DNA of 64,000 nt, from positions 1,798,001 to 1,862,000 of the forward strand of contig OX337240.1 of NCBI GenBank assembly GCA_946965045.2. Reading direction: 5' to 3'. The notes under the pieces are model-generated. The model did not search any database, was not told the DNA's origin, and worked only from the letters and a program-made list of their open reading frames with translations. Numbering within the stretch: the first letter of the stretch is position 1; every line of letters starts with the position of its first letter. This DNA is from Epithemia pelagica (taxonomy: Eukaryota; Bacillariophyta; Bacillariophyceae; Surirellales; Surirellaceae). Of the stretch, positions 22,411 through 33,366 are shown in pieces. The position numbers and the translations under genes were made by a program.

Positions 22411-23350
22411 TCATCGTCAAGTAAAAGCCCTTCAAAAATGGCATCATGGAACTAAAGGTCAGGGCTTGGTGGACGAAGAAACCGACATCTCTCTGCATTT
22501 GTTTGTGGTCGAAGATTGGAGCGTCGCTTTCGACAAACGCTTCCACGTATTTCTTCAACAGGGCTTTCCCCTTATCCCATTTCTTTTGCGTCAGCGTTTT
22601 CGACACTGCTGACTCCGAAATGTGATGGACGCTACCCGCCCAAGCTCCTGGTGTTTTCGACGGTGGGCGGCGCTTTCGAGGAGCATCTTGAATGCCCAAG
22701 TACTGTAATCGAGAGCCCAACCGTCTTGCCACTTGCCATACGTGCTCAGCAGACGACCCCACAGTTCGAAGGTCGTCCATACAGGTTACCACATCACCCG
22801 CAATGTTGTCTAGCTTCGAGTTCCATTTCATCACCCAGGGAAGTGTTGGTGTGTAGTCGGCGGACCCTGGAATGTTGAACCGCACAGCATCAAACCCACA
22901 CGGGCTCGTCGGGTCTTGTGGGGATCCCTTGGCTATTTCTTCCGCAATGTGTAATGTGTAATGCCGCGCTGCGTGGAAAGGACTGGGCAACATGCCCATG
23001 AAAAGGCGGTTCCAGCGTGCGAGCTTGGGTTTGGATTCAGATGGTGGTGTAGCAAGATGGTCACGTAACGGAGTTAGATCAACACCAGCAAATGGACGAA
23101 GGTGAATGTCCATCGGGAAGTTGAGGAACATCTCGCCTAAGTCCATGTCACCACAGTAGGAATCGCACGTTAGGAGACGTAGCGCAGATTCGGAAGATGG
23201 TAACCAAAAGTTTGGGGCCCACAACGATGCATTGAGTCCACAACTTGTGCCGTTGTAGACCATACGAATATCACTGTCACCTTTTGGTACAGCAAAGTAG
23301 TCCGACATGCTTGCAATAGGCGCGTTTAGATCAAAATACCCGTGGTTCAA
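22316..23350 (-). pseudogene. Reverse transcriptase part of the YR element polyprotein
   Basis: About 344 codons. Contains YFAVPKGDSDIRMVYNGTS, CGDMDLGEMFLNFPM (first Asp block) and GDVVTCMDDLRTVGSS (the MDD catalytic box), all typical of DIRS-like RTs. The 5' end has no ATG: the true N-terminal part, with STWWDWDAGSSLIFWRWNG, lies in another frame at 23347-23715. One extra T in the TTTT run near 23353-23356 would fuse them as AKNRQFLNHGYFDL. So the gene has at least two indels around the RT domain. Confidence 0.78.
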
Positions 23351-24779
23351 AACTGTCGATTTTTAGCGCCGACTTGAGCGAGCATATCGTCGGAAGGAGG
23401 ACGTTGCTTGCGATGATAGGACGGAAGAGCACCGGTGACATGAACGGGTGTCCCAAACCAGGCCTCATTTTGTTGGTCGAGGCCATTCCACCGCCAAAAA
23501 ATGAGAGAAGATCCTGCATCCCAATCCCACCACGTGCTTGCCAACAATTGCGAAAGCACTTGACATCCAGCGGCACGCACAAGAGGATCAGAGTGCAACA
23601 AAAAATCAGAGTCCCCCCCTGGAGTGTCGAATCGGACACCAAAGATGGCCATGCCTTTCCAAACCGAAGACGTAAATAGGCGATAAAGCTTCGATACAGT
23701 CGACGACGCCACCAACGGAGCCCAAGTAAACGAAGCCCAGCCAGAGCCCGATCAGAAATCCAAGGAAACAATCCACGAATCCGACCGTTCCATATCCAAA
23801 AAGGTGCGACCGCGTCATCAGATTTGACGGCAATATCCAATATTTTGGAATCATCTAACCAAGCAGCGTGAGGCAAGAAGGCGGGCAAAGAAGGAATATG
23901 TGTGCCCAGTACGCCATTCTGCGTGTGTTCGGCCAAGGCTGACAGCCACCGTCCTCGTTTGGCGGGACGCAAAGGCGACGGTGGACCACCGTGTTTGGTG
24001 CCAGCGGTGCTAAGATGGTGAATCAGCACCGGCTCGAGAAAAGGGAGGGCGGTGGTCAAGACTTGGCCTGGGATTTTGACGGGTGTGAAACGAGGGGACA
24101 ACACATGCTGGATCCACCAATCAAACGAATCGTTTATCTGCATGATCCACAATGGGAGGTCAAAAGCCGCACCCAGTTCCAACGGAGTAAGGGAACGGGA
24201 GCCCCAGCCGTTCTTGTAAAACCGAGTGGCGAACTTGACCGGTTTGTCCAGTTGACGTGTGTGCAGTAAGTCGTCACTCCCGTAAGTCGACAAGGATACG
24301 GACGGCGGGGAGCACGGTTCAGGTCGAACCGAATGTATCAGGATAGATCCAATCGTGCGGCGTGACGATAACTTGAAGAATAAAGGCGACAAGCCACGCC
24401 GTCCCACATGCACCCGAGCGGTAGTAACTCCGCCGCACTGCTTATGAGTGACGGCCAACCATTGGACTTGAGGCAAATTTGGCCGAGACCATCCCGATGG
24501 TAAGAGAAGCAGTACCGGCCAACTGGAAGGGACAAGCGCCAAGGAAGAAGCTAAGAAGTCCGGATCTCCCTCCAACAACACCACAGAAATGATACCACGA
24601 CCCAACACCATGTCGATGCTTGGAACCAGATGCAATTTGTCATGGCAGTGAGCCAAAACAGCGCTCCAAAAAGGGTCAGCCCGTCGTGCCTCGTACTCAC
24701 TGGCCAGCATGTAAATGCCATGCCAGTCACCCACACTCAATGCAAGACCCCAGGTAATGGCGGATTGACCAAGGATCAA
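23331..24779 (-). pseudogene. N-terminal part of the YR element ORF2, frame-shifted
   Basis: About 482 codons with no named domain in its first 350 residues. The segment around LRWWRRRLYRSFIAYLRL is basic and likely precedes the RT. Near 23.65 kb the coherent protein moves to another frame (FGVRFDTPGGDSDFLLHSDP, then WWDWDAGSSLIFWRW), so the last ~100 codons of this frame are probably not original sequence. Functionally it belongs with the RT and RNase H pieces downstream. Confidence 0.55.
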
Positions 24780-24998
24780 GCACGAAAGATCACTGCGAAA
24801 GGTCTTGGAGCCGCGATCAACTGCCCGAACACATGGACGCTTTGTTCGAATGGTGACAGATGGAGGGGGAGCCGAACGTTTTACGCTAGCAGGAGGATCT
24901 GGCGGATGGTGGCTGCTGAGCGAAGAAGCAATACTACCTGCGTCTAAACCAGATGGGTCACATGAAACATCATCGTCTAGGTTAGACGCGGCACACCG

Positions 24999-27431
24999 TC
25001 ACTTTTTGTCACCACCCTGACCATTGCGGCGTTGAGCTTGCTTTTTCAGCTCCGTCACATCTTTCTTGACAGTGTCGATAGAGCTGCTAGCCGTGTCCGA
25101 AGCCTTTTTGGCGGCTGTAACATCTTTAACTAACTGACAAGAGGTTTTCTTCAAACTGTCGACTTGATCCTCTAGTGTCTTCAAGGATTCGAAACCGGAA
25201 TTGGTAGAAAGGAAGCGAATATATTCGCTCGACACCGATGGATGATTTTTGAAACGTGCCTTCACATATTCACTCATGACGTCATGTGTGCGAAGAACCC
25301 CATAAAGGATCCATGCACACTGCCCAGCGCTATCAGTGGTGGACAAGGAGGAGTACACCTGAGCTCTCACCTTGTAAAGATCCATGAAGAAACGCCGAAC
25401 AACTTGAGTAACAAGACTGAAAGCCTTACAGGTTGTGAACTTCGATTTGATGGTCAATTCGTTCATAGTCTCGTCGAAGTACGTAACTAATTCACGGCAA
25501 CATCCAACAGACACAGATAGCATCGACAAAGCTAAGGCTCGAGCTTCGGGTTCCGCAGCCATCGTGGTAGCAATTTGCTCATCAAACATGGAGCTCATGT
25601 TGCCCAGGCAATTGAGGATTTGATCACGTACCCCTGTCTCCGGGGCCTCCCAATCACCAAACTCCTTCATTGCTGTCAGAAACGACGGATCTCGTCCAGT
25701 TCCCGGAAAATCCTTATACAACAACTGTGGAAATTCATTCTTCATGGAGTAGATGGCTCGAGCTTCATTCGTGGTTGCAATCTGCATCTTGTGACGTTTC
25801 TCCATGGTCGTGAGCATGGAGAGAACGTCACCGTTTTCTTGAGGAGCACACCATTCCAAGACAAGATTGAGATCGAACAAAAGTCCATAGGCTTGGGATC
25901 CAAACTTGAGGGCCACCCAGGCTTTGCAGTCGTCGACCGACGCCACGCCAAGACTCCCGAACTTGATAGCAGATGTGTCCACTTTGCTTTGGAGACGTTG
26001 CATCGCAGTGTTTGCGTCCTTGACGATGGTTTGAAGATGTGCAATCTCAGCTTCCATCGCCATGAATTTTGGGTCTTTCGAAAAGTCAGGCGCTGGGATG
26101 CTGGAAGATCCAGTGGCAAACGCGGTTCGAGTTGCAACCCGATTCAATGCCAGGTCGTGAGCTTGCAATTTACTTTCCAGTTCCAAAAGCTTTTCTGCTG
26201 TGGAGGAATTAGATTCAAGGGCCGACATCCTACCGATTAGACCCTCAAAACCTTTGACAAACTGAGAACGGAGCTTGTCCACACCATTTCGAGATTCGAT
26301 TTGAGCGGCTGAGAGCTTGGATGACATCTCAGCTCGAACACGTGAGAAGAAGGTTCCAATCGACGATTGCACCCCAGCAAGTCGACTGTCCATTGCTTGT
26401 TCGTTTGCTTCAGCTGTCGACGGTGATGTTTCCTGGATGCTCCTGATCATAGAAGAAATGATCCCCCAGAGGGTGGGAGCTTGGTATTCTTCTGGTAATT
26501 CTTCGCGGGGTCCAATTTCCATAGAGAGTTGGTCAAATTTGACTCCGAGACCTTCTACCGCATCTCCTGTTTCCCTCGCCATCTCCTCTTGTTCCAAGAA
26601 AAGAGCTCGAATGATGTCACCTGCTTCTGTGACTGAGTCCTCTATCTCACGGATGGTGGTGGGGATGAGGGTCGAATCAGACGAAATCTGGCGGACAACT
26701 TCCTTTAGTTCGCCAGATAAGATCTTGTGGTGTGGGGAAAAGTTCTGAACTAGAAAAGAAGTGGTCTTCGACTTGGATCTCTGTAAAGTAAACGGAGTGC
26801 GTAAATCCTTCATGCTTGAGATCTTGTTTTCCGTTTCCTTGAGGCTTGCTTCTAGGTTTCCTTCGTTTGTGACTTGTTTTAAGCGTTTGAGAGCGACGAA
26901 TTTCTTCGTCCAGTCTTCCATAGAATGTTTCTCGCCCTGAATTTCTTCAAGGGTGGTCTGAGAAATGTCTTCTAGAGGTACCACGGGGGTACAGAAAGCG
27001 GAGGCTGGGTTCTTGGCAATAAACAGTCCTCCATTGGGCCCCAAATCGTAGGCGGGCAGTCCAGTTCCATGGTCCCCGGCTTTCGCGCACTTGGGGTCAA
27101 TGCAAAAGGTGCTACCGCCTCGTTTGAGGCCCAAACACAACAACTTTTTGGCGCATTCACTTGTACGTAGAACAACCACTCCAAACTTACTTGACGACGT
27201 GTGACGACCGAGGGTCGACGACGTGGAAGATGGGAAAGTAGTGGAGTCCGATGCTTGCATCATGTCTTCCGCGGGTTCCGCAAAAGAGATCTGACCGCGG
27301 TCCCCCCTTAGAGCCGACGTAGAAGAACGGGCGGCCCCAATAGCCGAGGGAGTGGCAATCGACGGCTGAGCGACGAGCGAAGCGAGGACAGCATCCTCAT
27401 CGTCAGCAGGAGGAGGCGGAGGAACAGACAT
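24999..27431 (-). CDS. ORF1 (gag-like) protein of the YR retrotransposon
   Basis: An intact frame of 810 codons from ATG at 27431. The N-terminus is Pro/Ala/Ser-rich. A zinc-binding-like cluster CIDPKCAKAGDH lies near residue 130. The middle is strongly helical and coiled-coil-like, and the C-terminus is a Lys/Glu coiled coil ending in basic KKQAQRRNGQGGDKK. It sits first in the element, 520 nt inside the 5' direct repeat, the gag position. The structural-protein role is inferred from position and composition; no capsid domain was recognised. It is the only undamaged ORF of the element. Confidence 0.7.
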   Translation of the reverse strand: MSVPPPPPADDEDAVLASLVAQPSIATPSAIGAARSSTSALRGDRGQISFAEPAEDMMQASDSTTFPSSTSSTLGRHTSSSKFGVVVLRTSECAKKLLCLGLKRGGSTFCIDPKCAKAGDHGTGLPAYDLGPNGGLFIAKNPASAFCTPVVPLEDISQTTLEEIQGEKHSMEDWTKKFVALKRLKQVTNEGNLEASLKETENKISSMKDLRTPFTLQRSKSKTTSFLVQNFSPHHKILSGELKEVVRQISSDSTLIPTTIREIEDSVTEAGDIIRALFLEQEEMARETGDAVEGLGVKFDQLSMEIGPREELPEEYQAPTLWGIISSMIRSIQETSPSTAEANEQAMDSRLAGVQSSIGTFFSRVRAEMSSKLSAAQIESRNGVDKLRSQFVKGFEGLIGRMSALESNSSTAEKLLELESKLQAHDLALNRVATRTAFATGSSSIPAPDFSKDPKFMAMEAEIAHLQTIVKDANTAMQRLQSKVDTSAIKFGSLGVASVDDCKAWVALKFGSQAYGLLFDLNLVLEWCAPQENGDVLSMLTTMEKRHKMQIATTNEARAIYSMKNEFPQLLYKDFPGTGRDPSFLTAMKEFGDWEAPETGVRDQILNCLGNMSSMFDEQIATTMAAEPEARALALSMLSVSVGCCRELVTYFDETMNELTIKSKFTTCKAFSLVTQVVRRFFMDLYKVRAQVYSSLSTTDSAGQCAWILYGVLRTHDVMSEYVKARFKNHPSVSSEYIRFLSTNSGFESLKTLEDQVDSLKKTSCQLVKDVTAAKKASDTASSSIDTVKKDVTELKKQAQRRNGQGGDKK

Positions 27432-27951
27432 GACCGAGAGGAGAGAGAGGGTGAGCCCAGCGAAACCGAAGTTGGAGATTCAGCTTTTCAGAGAACTCAG
27501 AACAACGCCAAAGGTGATCAAGCCTTCGCCGTCGAACCGTAGGAAATCCAAAGAGTGAGAGCTCCTTCTCCCTCTTGTCTTGTTTGTTGCGTCTTTGGCT
27601 CAGTGGATCTGGTCGATGCTTGCGCTCCACTAGGGACCTCATTTTGGCGCATTGTTGTCTGCTTCCATATAAGCCAGGTCTCTTGAAAGGCCGAGTCCTT
27701 GGTTCTTGTATGATAGCACTTCAGAGATTGAACTGGAAGTGTTTTGTCGCAGTAGATGTGATACACATACTTTCTCAAATTCGACTTCCGAATTGCACGC
27801 CTGTTCTGCCTCATTTATTTTCTGTTCGGTGTACCGGCAATGTTCTCTGAATCTCGCCCGGCTCTCTCTCTTCGCTCACAATCAATGCGCAGGCTCCGTG
27901 ATGTGGTCCAATCCCGCTTCTTGATCCCGCTTAAACTTTGATGTACATTGA

Positions 27952-28101
27952 GGGCCCCCCGACGCCTCCTCCCATATTCGAACAGAGTTTCCCTGTCTAC
28001 GTAGCTTCGGATTCTTTGCTGGTAACCTCAAGAGTTTTAATGGTGTGTTCACCACCAGTTCGAACTTGAGCCTCGTGGACTTTCAATCCCCCCAAACCCA
28101 A
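27952..28101 (-). repeat. Terminal direct repeat of the YR element (5' side)
   Basis: 150 bp, one mismatch to 19152-19301. The bases outside the two copies (CTTTT on the left, CTTCA on the right) do not form a duplication. Confidence 0.92.
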
Positions 28102-28874
28102 CTTCATTCAGGCCAATACCAGCAGCTTGAAGGTCCCAGCGTCCAGCCGGTTCCTTCGTCCCCCCCCGCAACGCCCTTCATCCGAAATAATAATCAAACA
28201 CCCCCAACGAAGGAAAACGCAAAAACATCACGAAGAAGGATCTATAGAATTTGTTCTTTTCCATGATTCGTGATGGTTCATGAAAGATGTGAGGAGAAAC
28301 TGAACGACTACACGATGGAAGTTTCTATTCTGCCATCTGCGCGACAAAGCAAAAAATAATTACACATCATGGATCAAGGGTCAAGTTAGATGCGTCTATT
28401 CACGCTTTTGGTGAATGGACGATTTGATATCGAGCCAGCACCCGGTACTCTTACCTTATAATAGAACAGTAGGGTTTGAGGTCCGCAATGTGGTGTTGTC
28501 TTCGGCCCTTCATCCTTCATGCACTGGTTCTGCACAAGATATTGGAGGAAAGACAAGCATTCATGGTTCTTTGTTTATCCACACTTCAAAGCGTATTTTC
28601 ATTCTGCGCGTCCTGCGTCGCTAGAGACAATAGAGAGGGAGCTCTTGAGTTAGAGGAGTGACAATGGATAGTGTAGCTATTTCCCCTAGTAGCAACAAAG
28701 AGCGACTCCAAAAACGACTTTATATGCGACCACAGACAGAAATCTTTGCTTTTTCATTGTTCTGTCAACAAATTCCATTGAGATTTGAGATCGCTGGGCT
28801 GGTTGGAAGATCAAGTCAGCAGACTTTATACAACTATCTGATCGTCACTTTTGTGAATCGAATTTGCAAGTCAG
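28102..28874. other. Intergenic upstream of the CRAL-TRIO gene
   Basis: No supported gene. It should hold the promoter of the plus-strand gene at 28875, so the YR insertion lies about 770 bp from that start. Confidence 0.5.
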
Positions 28875-29822
28875 ATGTGGCATCTCCTCCTGTTGTTGGT
28901 TTGGTTCCAGATTGGCCTGCCTACTTTTGTGGCTGGGTGGACATGGACAAGCCCACTCAAGCAACCATCCGTCTCGTCGTTACTTCAAGAAAATGCTCAG
29001 CAAATTGCTCAACTCAAGTCGGTTGCTACTGAAGAACTGAAAGATGGAATTAGTAAAGAACCATATTCCAACGACGTTTTCTTCTTGCGTTATTGTCTTC
29101 AATTCGGTGACAGTGAAGATCCACAGACGGCGGCTCACGACTGTTTGATTCAAAATTTGCAGTGGCGCTCGAGCCCGAAAGGGCAGCGCATTTGTACCGC
29201 AGCCTTGGATGCCGTACAAAAAGCTACCGCAACGGCTGGAAGCTGGGACAATGAACCCGTCTTTGCCAATGCCCCACATTCCACCGCCATTGGAGCGTTT
29301 TTGACACCCGAAAAATGTTTGACCACCACCACAGGACAAGACGATTTGATTTATTGTATTCGAGCTGGCCAAATTGACGATGTAAGTTTGATGGAACGTG
29401 TCTCGGTGGACGAATTGACTGATTTCTTTCTCTACGCCAAGGAAGTGAACTACCTCGTATCCCTGCAACGCTCCTTGGACACGGACAAGATGGTATCGGT
29501 CTTGACTGCTAATGACTTGAGTGGAGTCAAATTGATTGGTGGATCGGCTGATTTTCGCAAGGCGCTGGGTGCCTCGAGTAAGGAATCCGATGCCTTGTAC
29601 CCAGCCACCAATGGGCCGACGCTATTGCTCAATTTGCCCGCTGTCTTGAATGCCTTGGTCAAACTCTTTACCCCCCTCTTTCCCAATTCGGTCAAGGCCC
29701 GGTTGCGATTTGAACAAGGACCCCTCAAAGACATTCAACAACTGGTGGACATTGCCAAGCCGGGCAGCAGTGAACGCAATACCTTTCTGGAACAAATTGA
29801 CAGCCTCGTCTACAAAGACTAG
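28875..29822 (+). CDS. CRAL-TRIO (Sec14-like) domain protein with N-terminal leader
   Basis: Single exon, 315 residues. The first 24 residues form a signal peptide (MWHLLLLLVWFQIGL then PTFVAG), with Trp just after the likely cleavage site. Diatom plastid leaders have Phe or another aromatic residue at +1, so ER or plastid delivery is possible. Residues about 60-110 (DVFFLRYCLQF, NLQWRSSPKGQRI) resemble the CRAL-TRIO N-terminal helices. Residues 205-290 (SVLTANDLSGVKLIGGS, YPATNGPTLLLNLPAVLN, VKARLRFEQG) fit the lipid-binding lobe. Such proteins bind and transfer hydrophobic ligands such as phospholipids or carotenoids. The ligand cannot be told from sequence. The similarity is moderate. Confidence 0.65.
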   Translation: MWHLLLLLVWFQIGLPTFVAGWTWTSPLKQPSVSSLLQENAQQIAQLKSVATEELKDGISKEPYSNDVFFLRYCLQFGDSEDPQTAAHDCLIQNLQWRSSPKGQRICTAALDAVQKATATAGSWDNEPVFANAPHSTAIGAFLTPEKCLTTTTGQDDLIYCIRAGQIDDVSLMERVSVDELTDFFLYAKEVNYLVSLQRSLDTDKMVSVLTANDLSGVKLIGGSADFRKALGASSKESDALYPATNGPTLLLNLPAVLNALVKLFTPLFPNSVKARLRFEQGPLKDIQQLVDIAKPGSSERNTFLEQIDSLVYKD

Positions 29823-30437
29823 GTCTCATGTTCAGTCGAACCCCCAAATACATTGAAACCACAAACCTAAAAAATCGCTATCGCCAAAGCTTCACTCTTT
29901 AAAAGAAGTGACGGACGAATTCACTTTCCAAATAGCCAAAGTAGGACGCCTTGTACCGAGAAAAGTAACGATGATTTTTCCTGCTCTCTTGTCTTATCTC
30001 TGTCGCCCGATAGATTGCTACGGGGACAACGGGCGATTTGATGTACTCAATCAAACTCTAATTTGTTTTTGTGAGACTCTCATGCACAGACGGCAACCTC
30101 AATTCATTTGTACCACTCTTGCCATGGCCCAAAGCTGCGTCGTCACGAAACAAAGGACTTGTATTCTACGGGTGATCGTGGTTGATTTGATAGTATGTTA
30201 CGTTTGAATTAGTCGAAAAAAGAAATTACACTCTCGCAACGGCCGTGTTCCAAAGGAAATGAATAAGAGAGCGAGACCAATGACACAGATTCATGCACAA
30301 CATATAGGAGAGAGTACAAGGAACGGCCCAATGCGAATGCGCTATGGTAATAAATGGTGAGACACACAAAGTGTTGTCTCGCGTGAAATGAATGTGAAAG
30401 ATTTCATAGAATTGTGGAATAGAATGATGGTGCGTCT
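29823..30437. other. Intergenic between convergent genes
   Basis: Shared 3' flank of the CRAL-TRIO gene (plus) and the EF-hand gene (minus). No feature recognised. Confidence 0.5.
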
Positions 30438-31934
30438 CTAGAAGGCTCCATCCATGCGTTGATAGGAGCTTTCGTCTTCGTCACGACTGCGTCGATGGTT
30501 CGTGTCGTCGTCATCATCGTCACGTTCCAGATGATCACGAGGATGATGCATTCGGCGTCCTCGCGACACAAATCCGGAGGACCACCAATAGGCAAATTCT
30601 TCAAAGGAAATCAGTTGATCGCCATTCGTGTCAATAGTATGAAAGGCCTTGAGAGTATATCGGTCATCCAGTTCGACACCAATGTCTTGCAACAGGTAGG
30701 CGAATTCTCGTGCATCAATGTATCCATCCGCGTCACCATCGTAATTCGTAAAGACGAGCAACAAAAAGGATTCGTCCGCCAAGGAATTGCGCAACGAGGC
30801 AAATTTTCTTGATGCATGGATACCCACCAACGCCGACACGGCTCCCAAAGCCACCCACAAGCTTCCCAACCATATGGCCGGTCCGTACATTTGTCCAATG
30901 TTTAAGGCACCGATAATGACATAGAGGATCGCACGGCCCCACACAAAGCGAAAAATGTTGCAATTGCGGGTCATGACATTACGAACGTGTGCTCGTATAC
31001 TGAGAGGATGCGACGCCAAGAGGCGACTGTCCAAAATTAACACGACAATGGCCATGGCAATGACGGTTACATAAATGACAATGGAATGGGCTTCCAACGA
31101 ATTCGGTTGATCTTCCACAAAGGCGCCCGCGGCGACTCCAAACGTCCCCAGCGATAAGAGAATGGCCGGAAAGCGCAAAAACAAGGTTCCTTCCTCGGCT
31201 TCAAACTTCCATTTCATTAAATGGCCATTGAAGAGGGAATTCAAATGGTTTTGATTTGGTGCCATGGCACCGACGACACTGTCACCCGGACCGACTCCTG
31301 TCGATCGACTGTGATGGGTACTGTCACCTGCTTCCTCATCATCATCGTCGCCGTAATCGTAGGTGGGCGCATCGTCGTAGGATGGATACCCACCGTCGGT
31401 TGGTCGCTTCTGTTGTTGTTGTTCTTGTCGTTTTTGTGGTCGTCGTCTTCGCGGTTTGTCTTGTTCCATGGCCGACAGTTCATCGTCTGACGTATGATTG
31501 GGATCGACCACGGAATGATGGTACGAGGCGGTCGGGTCTTGATTCAACGAAGGAGCAGCCGACGCGGAGGATGCCACGGTTTGCGGTTGCGGGGAAGAGG
31601 TCAATTCCTCATTTGTAATACTAGGAGTATTGTTGTTGTTATTGTTGTTGCTGTTGTGGGAATCTGCCACGGAAGAGGACGATCTACCAGTGGTAGGTGG
31701 TTGATAGGTTCCTTGTTGTTGCTGCTGTTGTTGGTTTGGTGTTGAAGGTGTCGATTTGACAGTGCCTGTTTTTAGGGTTCCACTCTTGGAGGGCTGTCGT
31801 TTGTGTTTGGGAGGTAGTTTCTTGTTGCTCGAATTTGGTTTGGACGCAGCTCCTCCTCCTGGACTACTTCCACCAGCCGTTCCGGCATTGGTCGGACTCT
31901 GGCCTGGAGTTTTGCGTTGACCGAACCAACCCAT
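30438..31934 (-). CDS. Four-TM COPI-associated-like protein with two EF-hands
   Basis: Single exon, 498 residues, ATG at 31934. Residues 1-240 are disordered, with Gln, Asn and Lys/Arg runs. Four membrane segments lie near 252-272, 283-303, 326-347 and 351-371; the block NIFRFVWGRAILYVIIGALN resembles the COPI-associated (PF08507-type) domain. Two EF-hand loops follow: residues 399-410 (DGDADGYIDARE) and 435-446 (DTNGDQLISFEE), both with Asp/Glu at the Ca2+-liganding positions. I infer a Ca2+-sensing membrane protein of the secretory system. The long N-terminal low-complexity region is typical of diatom proteins. Confidence 0.75.
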   Translation of the reverse strand: MGWFGQRKTPGQSPTNAGTAGGSSPGGGAASKPNSSNKKLPPKHKRQPSKSGTLKTGTVKSTPSTPNQQQQQQQGTYQPPTTGRSSSSVADSHNSNNNNNNNTPSITNEELTSSPQPQTVASSASAAPSLNQDPTASYHHSVVDPNHTSDDELSAMEQDKPRRRRPQKRQEQQQQKRPTDGGYPSYDDAPTYDYGDDDDEEAGDSTHHSRSTGVGPGDSVVGAMAPNQNHLNSLFNGHLMKWKFEAEEGTLFLRFPAILLSLGTFGVAAGAFVEDQPNSLEAHSIVIYVTVIAMAIVVLILDSRLLASHPLSIRAHVRNVMTRNCNIFRFVWGRAILYVIIGALNIGQMYGPAIWLGSLWVALGAVSALVGIHASRKFASLRNSLADESFLLLVFTNYDGDADGYIDAREFAYLLQDIGVELDDRYTLKAFHTIDTNGDQLISFEEFAYWWSSGFVSRGRRMHHPRDHLERDDDDDDTNHRRSRDEDESSYQRMDGAF

Positions 31935-33366
31935 GGTTGCTCTTGTTGTTTGTTGTTGTGGCTCCTACTAAGTAGAGTCTGGAAGTTTATTTCACAATCG
32001 ATATTCAGACTGACGCAATGATAGAGGTGCAATTGTCGATCCTTTGGTTGACTCAAGACGACAATCCGGTATTCGCAGAATGTCAAACAAGAATCGAGAA
32101 CCAGGATCACCTCCAATAATTGTATCTCTCAAACACACACACACACACAAATCTCAATCGACAGAATCGGCTGTCTCTAGGAACAAAATGTGTTGTTGCG
32201 TCTTGTCGTCTCTCTGACAATCACCAAATTCTTGCAAGGATGGGTCTTTGAAGTCGCCTATAATTTTGGATTTGTTCGTAGAGGACAACACAAGAGAGTG
32301 CTCTCCACCAAAAGAAGAACAAGGACCGATTAAAAAAAGAATAATTCAAACACTGTTTTCGTCCGGAAAGTCATTGCTATTGCGTGTTGCGTGTGTTGTT
32401 TGATGTGAAGCATAGGATCACTTTTTGTCTCCCCACCGAGCGTGGAGTTCTCAAGAAAAAATTGTCCAACCACGTAGGTTCGGCAGGCTGGCTCGTTATA
32501 GTATTTAATCAATGACACGTGCAATACATAGAGACTCGGAACGCCATATGGATACTTAGAGTCAGTCGTGGAGTGAACCGAAGCAGTTACCACCACGAAT
32601 CAAGGGATGCGAGGAAATCCAAAAAAGCTTCGCGCGCACGTCGACGTACCAAAAACGTCCGCCATTGGACCGTTGCAGATACTGCACCCGACAAAATTGA
32701 CTATGCTTCGGCGTCTTTGTATCCACAAGAAGACTCCCACAAAACTCTACCTATTGTCTCTTGGTCTTGGTTCGCGAATGTCGACTACGCCTTGGTAAGG
32801 CGTAGATAGTCCTCTTGTTCCAATTCCAATCGGATTCCGGATAAGCTCCCCCATCCCTAACGCAACAACATGCGAGAGGACATAGAGGATGGAGGTGATG
32901 GGCGAACATGACTTTCCTCATGGCGGCGATGACACAAGACTTTGCTGTCCTGCCGCTCTGGACAACATGAAAGTTGTGTGGATGGGAACACTGGCCACTT
33001 GACACAAGTGTTACCTTGTAGGCGAAAAAACGCTGGCAGAAACTTTTGATGTTGAGCGACCTTTACATGTGTAGGAGGACTTACCATCTAGAGCATGCAT
33101 AAGCCATACAATGCGTGCTGTTCCGAAAAATTTCGTAAAGGAGTACCAAAGTTCGGAAGATTTCGCAACTCTGTATTTGCATATTCGTACGTTTGGATTC
33201 AACACATTGGAATATCAAGTTTTAATAAGAAGATTGGTTACGAACTACAACTCGGCACACATTCAAAACAAGGAAAGGACAAGACTCCTTTCCGTCAGCA
33301 GGCTGGTGGGGGTGCACACTCATTGGTGATATATAGCATCTGTTTTCAAAATAATCGATAAAGTCT
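31935..33366. other. Intergenic, 1.4 kb
   Basis: No supported gene. A short (AC)n microsatellite lies at 32133-32149. Confidence 0.5.

Larger units (their letters stand above)
19152..28101 (-). mobile_element. Tyrosine-recombinase (DIRS-like) retrotransposon, decayed
   Basis: About 8.95 kb on the minus strand between two 150-bp direct repeats. Order: ORF1 (gag-like), long ORF2 N-terminal part, reverse transcriptase, RNase H, then a Cys-rich tyrosine recombinase. RT and RNase H without an integrase, plus a tyrosine recombinase, defines DIRS-order elements. No target-site duplication is visible, as expected for tyrosine recombinases. The pol and recombinase frames are broken by several 1-nt shifts, so this copy is probably inactive. 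The repeats are simple terminal copies; I found no second repeat pair of the split type known in PAT/Ngaro, so subgroup and exact ends remain open. Confidence 0.82.

Noticed and set aside
19152-28101. Classical LTR retrotransposon (Gypsy/Copia) reading of the 150-bp repeats
   Set aside because: Repeats lack TG...CA ends, there is no TSD and no DDE integrase, and a tyrosine recombinase is present.
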